Assembly: GCA_900769835.1 (NCBI GenBank)
Contig: CAAGIE010000165.1
Coordinates: 1-6,172, forward strand
From: an uncultured Oscillospiraceae bacterium
GTDB lineage: Bacteria; Bacillota; Clostridia; Oscillospirales; Oscillospiraceae
Direction of reading: 5' to 3'
Length of the DNA: 6,172 bases
Shown here: positions 1-5,682 of the stretch, piece by piece
Layout of the letters: each line of letters opens with the position of its first letter
How positions within the stretch are numbered: position 1 is the first letter of the stretch
The notes under the pieces: model-generated
What the model was told of the DNA's origin: nothing
The model's database searches: none
The model's input: the letters and a program-made list of their open reading frames with translations, nothing else
Program-made: the position numbers and the translations under genes

Positions 1-54
1 GGCCGATTTGGAGCGTATAAATCCCTATGTGAGGTCGCCCTTGCTCTCTTTTTA
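1..54. other. Left edge, no gene recognised
   Basis: This short stretch lies downstream of the gpsA-like stop codon and runs off the window edge. One plus-strand frame is open from base 2 and ends in TAG at 56-58, giving 18 residues that could be the tail of a gene outside the window. It uses codons rare elsewhere here (ATA, AGG, TCG), so it is probably chance. No hairpin with a U-tract that would terminate gpsA-like transcription can be seen inside these bases. Confidence 0.4.
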
Positions 55-1101
55 TTAGTCTTCGAAAGTGAATGCTTCCCAGGGGATATTGACTTCCTTT
101 TTCTGAGTGATGATCTCGTCGATGTGCTGGAGCAGGGGGAATTCCTTGATGTCCACCAGACCCTTTGCGGCCTTGACGCGGATGGCCTCTGCCACGCGAC
201 CGGCAACCACCAAAGACTCCAGAGTGACACCTGCCAGTTCTGCCTTTGCCTCGTCGATGCTGAGGCCTCTGCCCAGCAGGATGCCCACCAGACGGGTGCG
301 GCCACCGTACACAGTCACATACAGATCGCCTGCGCCCAGCACCAGGTTGTTGAAGTCCTCAGCGCCCTGAATGCACAGGAGTTTACGCATCTCGCGGACT
401 GCCTGACCGAATACTGCGGCCTGAGAGTTGTAGTGCAGTTCGCTATCCAGACCAAATTCCTTCTGGTTCAGGCCGATGGTCAGGGCGATGCCCAGCGCGT
501 AGCCGTTCTTCAGCGCAACGGCGCTTTCCACGCCGATCACATCGGTGGTGAGGCTGATGTGGTAGTAGTCGGTCTTCATAGCGGCCTTGATCATACGCAG
601 GACGGACATATCCTTGCCGCAGAAAGAAACCTCAGTCTGGTCGTGAGCCACCAGTTCATAGCTGGTGCAGGGGCCGCCGATGGCGCAAAGGGGGATGTTC
701 TTGCCCAGTTCGTCCAACTTAGCCTGCCACAGATCGGGGTAGCACAGCAGGGTGCCGTCCTCGGTGTTCATAAGGCCCTTGGTGACGGAGATCACGGGGA
801 CATTGTCCTGCAGGCGGGGCAGGATCTCGTCCCGGAACCACTCCACGCCGAAACTGCTGACACCGCAGATGATGAAGTCGGCGCCGTCGATGGCGGCATC
901 CAGCTCCTCGATCTGGTAGTACTTACAACCTGCGGGGAAGTCCTTTACAAACTTGGGGTGGCGGCCGGTGGCGCGGGAAACGTCGATAATTTCCCGATCC
1001 AGGTGGGTGCCAACAATGCGCACAACGTTTCCGTTTTCTCTTGCGGGGAAGGCCAGGGCAGAGCCCATCATGCCGGCGCCGATAATGGTAATTGTCTTCA
1101 T
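55..1101 (-). CDS. gpsA: GpsA-type NAD(P)+-dependent glycerol-3-phosphate dehydrogenase, divergent
   Basis: Soluble cytoplasmic dehydrogenase of 348 residues, close to the usual GpsA length of about 330-340. The family interconverts dihydroxyacetone phosphate and sn-glycerol-3-phosphate with NAD(P)H, supplying the phospholipid backbone. Visible motifs in order are the Rossmann loop GAGMMG (residues 8-13), TKG with Lys108, GGP (142-144), ALKN with Lys198 (the family catalytic lysine) and GAGDL with Asp259. The start is the ATG at 1101-1099 on the minus strand, preceded by GAAAGGATG at good spacing; the frame stays open far upstream, but that part is antisense to other genes. Motifs differ from textbook GpsA: GPCTSYELV replaces the usual GPSFAxEV, and GGRTRLVG replaces the usual SRNxxxG, so the asparagine of the SRN triad is absent. 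A related polyol- or sugar-phosphate substrate is possible. The gene is transcribed away from the DeoR-family gene, its likely regulator. Confidence 0.8.
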   Translation of the reverse strand: MKTITIIGAGMMGSALAFPARENGNVVRIVGTHLDREIIDVSRATGRHPKFVKDFPAGCKYYQIEELDAAIDGADFIICGVSSFGVEWFRDEILPRLQDNVPVISVTKGLMNTEDGTLLCYPDLWQAKLDELGKNIPLCAIGGPCTSYELVAHDQTEVSFCGKDMSVLRMIKAAMKTDYYHISLTTDVIGVESAVALKNGYALGIALTIGLNQKEFGLDSELHYNSQAAVFGQAVREMRKLLCIQGAEDFNNLVLGAGDLYVTVYGGRTRLVGILLGRGLSIDEAKAELAGVTLESLVVAGRVAEAIRVKAAKGLVDIKEFPLLQHIDEIITQKKEVNIPWEAFTFED

Positions 1102-1131
1102 AACTTTACATCCTTTCAAAAGTATGCTACC

Positions 1132-1160
1132 ATTGTAGCAAACGAACAACAATGTATCAA
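1132..1160 (-). promoter_or_regulatory. Sigma-A promoter of the gpsA-like gene
   Basis: Read on the minus strand, the -35 box is TTGATA (1160-1155) and the -10 box is TACAAT (1137-1132), separated by exactly 17 bp. The three bases before the -10 box are TGC, an extended -10 element. Transcription should start near 1125, giving a leader of about 25 nt before the ATG. The short palindrome GCTAC-N4-GTAGC (1126-1139) covers the -10 box, and a GTTCGTT stretch lies in the spacer; either could be a repressor site. The promoter is inferred from sequence alone. Confidence 0.75.
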
Positions 1161-1224
1161 GTCTTGGGCGAAAAATTGATAAAAAACCTTTTTCCCACAC
1201 AAAGAAGAACAAAGGAGAACAGAG

Positions 1225-1932
1225 ATGCTCAAAAAAGAACGGCAAAATGCCATTGTGGAGATCCTGAACCAGCGGAAATACTGCACGGTACAATTTTTGG
1301 CGCAGCAGCTTTATGCCGCGCCCATCACCATCCGCCGCGATCTGGATGCGTTGGAAAATGCGGGACTGGTGGAGCGTTGCTATGGCGGCGTGAGCCTGCC
1401 CGCCCACGAAAATCGGGAAGTGCCTTTTGAGGTCCGTAACCGTAGCAATTTCAGCGCCAAAGAGGCCCTTGCAAAGCGGGCGGCGGCGTTGATCCGGTCG
1501 GGCGACGTGGTGTTTATGGACGCATCCTCCACGGTGAGTCACATGATCGAGTACCTGTCCCCCGAGCAAAATCTGACGGTGATCACCAACAGTATGCTGG
1601 TGGCGGAGCGGATGCAGGAAAAGAAGATCCGGGTCTATCTCACCGGCGGTATGCCTGTGGAAAATTCCCGCGCTCTGGTGGGCAGCATCGCAGAGCGCAC
1701 CGTGACGGAGATCTATGCCAACATTTGTTTTTTCTCCGCCCAGGGTGTGGACGGGGACGGCAACGTGTCCGATCAGTCCGAAGCAGAGACCGCTCTGCGG
1801 CAGAAGATGTTGAAAAATTCCCAACGGCAGGTATTCCTGTTTGACGGCAGTAAGTACGGCAAGCGCTTTGCGTTCCGCCTGTGCAATCTCCGGGATGTCA
1901 GCGACGTGATCACCGACCGGCCCGACTTTTAA
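1225..1932 (+). CDS. DeoR/GlpR-family transcriptional regulator
   Basis: A 235-residue DNA-binding repressor-type protein, slightly shorter than the usual 250. The N-terminal DeoR helix-turn-helix spans about residues 6-57, with the recognition segment around TIRRDLDALENAG (35-47) and the family YGG turn at 53-55. The C-terminal DeoRC sensor domain, an isomerase-like fold that binds phosphorylated sugars or polyols, follows. It carries DASST (99-103, family consensus DxGTT, with Gly replaced by Ser), TNS (121-123), TGG (140-142), GVDGDGNVS (174-182) and FDGSK (206-210). AAAGGAG lies 7 bases before the ATG and supports this start. The gene diverges from the gpsA-like gene across 123 bp, the usual arrangement of a local regulator and its target. 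I could not identify its own promoter. The effector is unknown; glycerol-3-phosphate is a guess from the neighbour, and an ordinary sugar-phosphate sensor is equally possible. Confidence 0.9.
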   Translation: MLKKERQNAIVEILNQRKYCTVQFLAQQLYAAPITIRRDLDALENAGLVERCYGGVSLPAHENREVPFEVRNRSNFSAKEALAKRAAALIRSGDVVFMDASSTVSHMIEYLSPEQNLTVITNSMLVAERMQEKKIRVYLTGGMPVENSRALVGSIAERTVTEIYANICFFSAQGVDGDGNVSDQSEAETALRQKMLKNSQRQVFLFDGSKYGKRFAFRLCNLRDVSDVITDRPDF

Positions 1933-1940
1933 AATGGGTC

Positions 1941-1969
1941 TTGAGGAAAACGGGTTTTTGGTGTATAAT
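1941..1969 (+). promoter_or_regulatory. Sigma-A promoter of the CapA-like gene
   Basis: The -35 box TTGAGG (1941-1946) and a perfect -10 box TATAAT (1964-1969) are separated by 17 bp. They lie in the 69-bp gap after the DeoR-family stop codon, so the predicted start near 1976 gives a short leader of about 25 nt. The CapA-like gene can therefore be transcribed independently of the regulator. No terminator separates the two genes, so read-through is also expected. Confidence 0.75.
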
Positions 1970-2001
1970 AATATGCAATATAAACGAAAGGAGGCGGCGC
2001 A

Positions 2002-3216
2002 ATGATCAGAGATCCCGAAGAGCGAAAGCGGCAGCGGGCGGAAATTGCCAGACGGCAGATGGAAATGGCTCGAAAAAGAAGAAAATTCCTGCTGGTGGCA
2101 GTGGCGGCGGTGTTGCTGATCGTGGGTCTGATCGTGGTGATCGCATCCTGCTCCGCCAAAAAGAAGAACGCCTCCAAGGATAAGGACAAAGCGCCCAACG
2201 AGACCACGATCCATCTGGTTGCAGGCGGCGACCTGAACATCACCGACAAGGTGGTGGCCTCCGGCGGCAGTAATTTTGACTACACCGCGGCCTTTATGGA
2301 CGTGGCGCCCATTCTGGCAGGCGGCGACCTGACGGTGCTGAATTTTGAAGGCACCCTTTGCTCCGCCCCCTATGGCGGCGAGGGCGCATCTGCGCCGGAC
2401 AGTATGGCGGTGGCTCTGCGGAACGCCGGTGTGGACGCTCTGCAATTGGCCAATTCCTTTACCATTAAGCAGGGCGTTTCGGGTCTTTACTCCACGGCAT
2501 CCTCTGTGTATCAGGCGGGCCTGACTCCTCTGGGTGTCTACACACAGGATAACGAAAAAAGTTATGCGGTCTATGAGATCCAGGGCATCCGCATCGCCGT
2601 GGTGGCATTCACCAAGGGTGTGGATGGCGACACGATCCCCGAGGCGGGCGAAGGTTGCGTAAACCTCCTTTACACCGACTATAACAGCAGTTATCAGCAG
2701 GTGGACACCAAGGGCATCACCCAGGTGCTGGAGCAGGTGGAAAAGGAAAAGCCCGATATCACTGTGGCAATGCTCCACTGGGGCAGTCAGGATAACGACA
2801 AGATCTCCAAGACCCAGAAGGAGATCGTGGCTGTGATGCAGGCAAACGGCGTGGATGCCATCATCGGCACCCACTCCCACCGTGTCCAGCAAATGACTCT
2901 GGAGGACGGCAAATTCGTGGCCTACTCCCTGGGCGACTTCTTCGGCAATGCCGACGAGGACGGACACGAGTATTCTGTGCTGCTGGATCTGGAGATCGTG
3001 AAAGACAACGATACCGGCGCAGTGCGAATTGAAAATTATAGCTACACCCCTATCTTCACCGTTGCGGAGGAGGGGAAGCCCTTGCGGGTGGTGCGGCTGG
3101 AAACGGCGATGGAGGCTTACGAAAAGGGCTATATCGACCGGGTCTCCCAGACCACCTACAATAAAATGCAGTATGCGCTTGGACGTATCAAGAGCAGAGT
3201 TTCCGGAGAAGGTTAA
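2002..3216 (+). CDS. CapA/PgsA-family (PGA_cap) membrane-anchored protein
   Basis: A 404-residue protein of the CapA/PgsA calcineurin-like phosphoesterase family, some members of which act in poly-gamma-glutamate synthesis; most Clostridia copies have no known substrate. Residues 1-28 are strongly basic (12 Lys/Arg). One membrane helix covers about 29-49, and Lys-rich linker residues follow, so the domain from about 69 should lie outside the cell. Family motifs seen are GGD (75-77), NFEGT (114-118), MLHWG (257-261), GTHSH (289-293) and YSLGDF (308-313). The usual LANNHxxD-type motif reads LANSFTIK (149-156), losing its His and Asp, and YSLGNF has become YSLGDF, so metal binding or catalysis may be altered. 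IASC (47-50) at the helix end resembles a lipobox, though the basic leader is long for a lipoprotein. AAGGAGG lies 7 bases before the ATG. No capsule genes adjoin it, so a capsule role is not supported. Confidence 0.85.
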   Translation: MIRDPEERKRQRAEIARRQMEMARKRRKFLLVAVAAVLLIVGLIVVIASCSAKKKNASKDKDKAPNETTIHLVAGGDLNITDKVVASGGSNFDYTAAFMDVAPILAGGDLTVLNFEGTLCSAPYGGEGASAPDSMAVALRNAGVDALQLANSFTIKQGVSGLYSTASSVYQAGLTPLGVYTQDNEKSYAVYEIQGIRIAVVAFTKGVDGDTIPEAGEGCVNLLYTDYNSSYQQVDTKGITQVLEQVEKEKPDITVAMLHWGSQDNDKISKTQKEIVAVMQANGVDAIIGTHSHRVQQMTLEDGKFVAYSLGDFFGNADEDGHEYSVLLDLEIVKDNDTGAVRIENYSYTPIFTVAEEGKPLRVVRLETAMEAYEKGYIDRVSQTTYNKMQYALGRIKSRVSGEG

Positions 3217-3219
3217 AAT

Positions 3220-3244
3220 GTACCCGCGAGTCATTCGCGGGTAC
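3220..3244 (+). other. Perfect intercistronic hairpin without a U-tract
   Basis: GTACCCGCGA (3220-3229) and TCGCGGGTAC (3235-3244) form a perfect 10-bp GC-rich stem around the 5-base loop GTCAT. It begins 3 bases after the CapA-like stop codon and ends 25 bases before the mtaB start. No T-run follows on the plus strand (TGCTATAAG), and on the minus strand only ATTTTAA follows, so it is not a classical intrinsic terminator. It could protect the 3' end of the capA-like message, mark a processing site, or act as a partial terminator. Confidence 0.75.
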
Positions 3245-3269
3245 TGCTATAAGAAAGGCGGGTGAGGAT

Positions 3270-4547
3270 ATGCGGATCGGATTTTATACCCTGGGTTGCA
3301 AGGTGAACCAGTACGAAACCCAGGCGATGGAGCAGTTGGCGGTGGAAAAAGGTCACACTGTCGGCTCGTTTCAGGAGCAGTGCGATGCCTATATTATCAA
3401 CACCTGCTCCGTCACCGCGGTGGCGGACAAGAAAAACAGAGCGGTGATCCGCCGTTGCCGACGGGACAATCCAGATGCCGTTTTGGGCGTTTGCGGTTGC
3501 TACGGTCAGCACGCGGAGGAAACCCTCTACCGCCTGGGCGCAGACGTGGTGGGCGGTAGCAGTCGTCGGGAAGAATTTCTGGACGCAGTGCTGGAAAAAA
3601 CGAAAAGACAACTGGTGGACGAAGCCTTAAAGCGCAGAGCGTTCGAGTACCTCCCCGCAGGCGGTCTGGAGGGTCGTACCCGCGCGATGCTGAAGGTGCA
3701 GGACGGTTGCGTGAATTTCTGTACCTACTGTATCATCCCGTATCTCCGCGGGCCGGTGCGCTCGGCAAGTATGGAGCAGGCGGTGCAGGATGCAAAAACT
3801 CTGCAGGCGCAGGGCTATCGGGAAATCGTGATCACCGGTATCGAGATTGCCTCCTGGGGTGTGGATCTGCCGGGAAAACCGGAACTTGCGGCGCTGCTGG
3901 AAGCGGTTTGCCGGGCAGTGCCGGAATTGCGGATCCGTCTGGGATCGTTAGAGCCGCGGATCGTCACGGAGGACTTCTGCCGGAGGCTTGCAAAACTGCC
4001 GAACCTCTGTCCCCAGTTCCATCTTTCTATGCAGTCCGGTTGCGATACGGTGCTGGCGCGGATGAGAAGAAAGTACGATACCGCCCGTTATCTGGAAAGC
4101 GTGGAACTGCTGAAAAAGCATTTCCCCGGTTGCGCGGTGACCACGGATATGATCGTGGCGTTTCCCGGTGAAACGGAGCAGGAGCATCAGGAGAGTCTGG
4201 CATTTATTCAGAAATGCGGCTTTGCGGATATGCACATTTTTCCTTATTCCCGCCGACCCGGCACACCGGCGGATAAAATGCCCGGTCAATTGGGCAACGA
4301 CGTTAAGCAGTCCCGCAGTCGGGAGGCGATGGCGGTGGCGGAAAACCTGCGCCGTGACTACCTGACCGAAATGCTGGGGCAGTCGGTGTCTGTGCTTTTT
4401 GAAGAGATGGAGGACGGCTATTTTACCGGCCATACCCCCAATTATATTAAGGTTTACGCAAAAGGTCACGATCTTCATAATCAGATCAGGAAAGTGACTC
4501 TCCACACCATCTTCCGGGACGGCGTGGCAGGCACATTGGAGGAATGA
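3270..4547 (+). CDS. mtaB: tRNA t6A37 C2-methylthiotransferase MtaB
   Basis: Radical-SAM enzyme of 425 residues, normal for MtaB. It inserts a methylthio group at C2 of threonylcarbamoyladenosine-37 in ANN-decoding tRNAs, giving ms2t6A and improving decoding fidelity. The N-terminal UPF0004 domain carries the three cysteines of the auxiliary iron-sulfur cluster (Cys10 in TLGCKVNQ, Cys46 in NTCSVT, Cys77 in GCYGQ). The radical-SAM domain has CVNFCTYC (Cys147, Cys151, Cys154) for the SAM-binding cluster. LGSLEPR (224-230) and IFPYSRRPGTPA (323-334) are typical of MtaB rather than MiaB or RimO. A C-terminal TRAM RNA-binding domain covers about 368-425. GGTGA (3261-3265) pairs with the anti-Shine-Dalgarno sequence just before the ATG. 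No promoter was found in the 53-bp gap, so it is probably co-transcribed with the CapA-like gene past the hairpin. Confidence 0.93.
   Translation: MRIGFYTLGCKVNQYETQAMEQLAVEKGHTVGSFQEQCDAYIINTCSVTAVADKKNRAVIRRCRRDNPDAVLGVCGCYGQHAEETLYRLGADVVGGSSRREEFLDAVLEKTKRQLVDEALKRRAFEYLPAGGLEGRTRAMLKVQDGCVNFCTYCIIPYLRGPVRSASMEQAVQDAKTLQAQGYREIVITGIEIASWGVDLPGKPELAALLEAVCRAVPELRIRLGSLEPRIVTEDFCRRLAKLPNLCPQFHLSMQSGCDTVLARMRRKYDTARYLESVELLKKHFPGCAVTTDMIVAFPGETEQEHQESLAFIQKCGFADMHIFPYSRRPGTPADKMPGQLGNDVKQSRSREAMAVAENLRRDYLTEMLGQSVSVLFEEMEDGYFTGHTPNYIKVYAKGHDLHNQIRKVTLHTIFRDGVAGTLEE
4538..4543 (+). promoter_or_regulatory. Ribosome binding site that decides the glcK start
   Basis: GGAGGA lies within the last codons of mtaB, which encode Leu-Glu-Glu before the stop. 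It touches the first possible ATG (4544) but sits 6-7 bases before the second in-frame ATG (4550). Normal spacing favours 4550. A ribosome finishing mtaB at 4547 is thus 2 bases from the next start, so translational coupling is likely. Confidence 0.75.
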
Positions 4548-4549
4548 CT

Positions 4550-5497
4550 ATGGAATATGGATTTGGAGTAGATCTGGGCGGCACCGCCGTGAAACTGGGC
4601 TATTACCACGTATCCGGCAAACTTCTGGATAAGTGGGAGATCCCCACCGACACCCGGGAAAACGGCGCCTATGTTTTGGAGGACATCGCCCGTTCTGTTG
4701 AGGAATATATGGCAAAAAACCGCATCCCCCGGGATAAGATCCTGGGCATCGGTCTGGGTGTTCCGGGGCCGGTGGATGCGCAGGGCAATGTGAATCGTTG
4801 CGTCAATCTGGGCTGGGGCGTGTTCAATGTGGAAGAGGCGCTGGGCGAGTTGACAGGCTTTGCCGTAAAGGCCGCAAACGATGCAAACGTTGCGGCGCTG
4901 GGCGAGTGCTGGCAGGGCGCAGGCAAGGGCAGCGAAAATGCGGTGATGCTCACACTGGGCACCGGTGTGGGTGGCGCAGTGATCCTGGATGGCAAGATCC
5001 TTCCCGGCGCCCGTGGCGCCGCAGGTGAGGTGGGTCACATGGTGATGGAGCCTGCGGAAAAAGAGCCTTGCAGCTGCGGAAAATTCGGTTGCGCCGAGCA
5101 GTATTGCTCCGCTACCGGCATTGTGCGGGTGGCAAAAAGACACCTGAAATTAAGTTTCGAGGACTCGTCCTTGCGCCACATTGAGCCCTTGACCAGCAAG
5201 GATATTTTCGATGCGGCAAAGGCAGACGACCCCGTAGCCCGGGAAATCATGGAGCAGTTTTTTGATTATCTTGCAAGATTGACTGCCAATGTTTGTGCCG
5301 TTGTGAACCCGGATACCGTCATTATCGGCGGCGGAGTCAGCAAGGCGGGGGGTATGCTGCTGGAGGGACTGGAGCGCCATTTCCAAACCCACGCTTTCCA
5401 CGGTGTCACCGGCGTGCGTTTTGTGCTGGCGACACTGGGCAACGATGCCGGCACCTGCGGCGCATTCCGTCTGATCCAGCAACATCACGGAGCGTAA
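4550..5497 (+). CDS. glcK: ROK-family glucokinase
   Basis: Cytoplasmic sugar kinase of 315 residues, the usual ROK kinase length, predicted to phosphorylate glucose to glucose-6-phosphate with ATP. It has no N-terminal helix-turn-helix, so it is a kinase and not a ROK repressor. Motifs in order are the phosphate-binding DLGGT (8-12), GVPGPVD (70-76), AANDAN with the catalytic base Asp111, LGTGVGGA (136-143), GEVGH (159-163), the zinc motif CSCGKFGCAE (Cys174, Cys176, Cys181 together with His163), IIGGGVS (258-264) and NDAG (298-301). The start at 4550 is chosen over the in-frame ATG at 4544, which would overlap mtaB by 4 bases, because GGAGGA is correctly spaced only for 4550. It is probably co-transcribed with mtaB and ends at a terminator before gap. 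Substrate choice within ROK kinases (glucose, mannose, N-acetylhexosamines, allose) cannot be fixed from motifs alone; glucose is the best guess. Confidence 0.85.
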   Translation: MEYGFGVDLGGTAVKLGYYHVSGKLLDKWEIPTDTRENGAYVLEDIARSVEEYMAKNRIPRDKILGIGLGVPGPVDAQGNVNRCVNLGWGVFNVEEALGELTGFAVKAANDANVAALGECWQGAGKGSENAVMLTLGTGVGGAVILDGKILPGARGAAGEVGHMVMEPAEKEPCSCGKFGCAEQYCSATGIVRVAKRHLKLSFEDSSLRHIEPLTSKDIFDAAKADDPVAREIMEQFFDYLARLTANVCAVVNPDTVIIGGGVSKAGGMLLEGLERHFQTHAFHGVTGVRFVLATLGNDAGTCGAFRLIQQHHGA

Positions 5498-5522
5498 GGC
5501 GATTTTTGAGGCAATATACAAG

Positions 5523-5550
5523 AAAAATCTCCAAAAAACCTGGAGTTTTT
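5523..5550 (+). terminator. Intrinsic terminator after glcK
   Basis: CTCCA (5529-5533) pairs with TGGAG (5541-5545) across a 7-base A-rich loop, and TTTTT (5546-5550) follows. The A5 tract at 5523-5527 can pair with the T5 tract with one bulged T, so the same structure may work on the opposite strand. The core stem is only 5 bp, so termination may be partial. It lies just upstream of the gap promoter and insulates gap from the mtaB-glcK unit. Confidence 0.65.
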
Positions 5551-5563
5551 ACAATTATGATAC

Positions 5564-5592
5564 TTTACAACGCCTGTTATTTATTGTATAAT
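5564..5592 (+). promoter_or_regulatory. Strong sigma-A promoter of gap
   Basis: The -35 box TTTACA (5564-5569) and a perfect -10 box TATAAT (5587-5592) are separated by 17 bp of AT-rich sequence. This is near consensus and fits a highly expressed glycolytic gene. The predicted transcription start is about 5598-5600, giving a leader of about 84 nt. I see no CggR-like operator or regulator gene beside it in the window. Confidence 0.8.
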
Positions 5593-5599
5593 GCTATTT

Positions 5600-5631
5600 G
5601 CAGGATTTCGGGGTAGCCCTGAAAATTCTGC
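5600..5631 (+). promoter_or_regulatory. Stem-loop at the extreme 5' end of the gap mRNA
   Basis: GCAGGATTT (5600-5608) pairs with AAATTCTGC (5623-5631) with one G-U wobble. After a single bulged A (5622) the stem continues with CGGGG (5609-5613) against CCCTG (5617-5621), again with one wobble, closing on the 3-base loop TAG. The predicted transcription start falls at or within 2 bases of the stem. 5'-terminal stem-loops are known to protect bacterial mRNAs from 5'-end-dependent decay; that role here is inferred. No U-tract follows, so it is not a terminator. Confidence 0.65.
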
Positions 5632-5645
5632 GAAAAAGTCTATTA

Positions 5646-5660
5646 TGCCGCAAAGCGGCA
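5646..5660 (+). promoter_or_regulatory. Second leader hairpin upstream of the gap ribosome binding site
   Basis: TGCCGC (5646-5651) and GCGGCA (5655-5660) form a perfect 6-bp GC-rich stem on an AAA loop. It ends 9 bases before the ribosome binding site GGAGGA (5670-5675) and leaves that site free. Together with the 5'-terminal stem it leaves the initiation region unstructured. A regulatory role is not shown by the sequence. Confidence 0.55.
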
Positions 5661-5682
5661 ATGAAAAATGGAGGAATATACC

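Noticed and set aside
2..58. A possible C-terminus of an upstream plus-strand gene, ending in TAG and overlapping the gpsA-like stop.
   Set aside because: Only 18 residues are visible, with codons unusual for this window and no recognisable motif, so it cannot be called.
124..1179. A long plus-strand open frame of about 350 codons across the gpsA-like gene.
   Set aside because: It is antisense to a clearly recognised dehydrogenase, has no ribosome binding site and gives a protein without family features.
1102..3234. A minus-strand frame continuous with the gpsA-like gene, open for more than 700 codons upstream of its ATG.
   Set aside because: It is the exact codon-register antisense of the DeoR-family and CapA-like genes. 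Stops there would need TTA, CTA or TCA codons on the plus strand, which this codon usage avoids. The translation is His-rich and low in family resemblance, and a good ribosome binding site and promoter mark the real start at 1101.
3220..3244. Calling the hairpin after the CapA-like gene an intrinsic terminator.
   Set aside because: No U-tract follows on either strand, so it is listed as an unassigned hairpin instead.
2002..5497. A capsule or poly-gamma-glutamate synthesis cluster built around the CapA-like gene.
   Set aside because: No CapB, CapC, ligase, flippase or glycosyltransferase gene is present; the neighbours are a tRNA-modification enzyme and a sugar kinase.
4550..5497. Reading the ROK gene as a transcriptional repressor (NagC/XylR type).
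   Set aside because: The protein starts directly with the kinase ATP-binding motif and has no helix-turn-helix domain.
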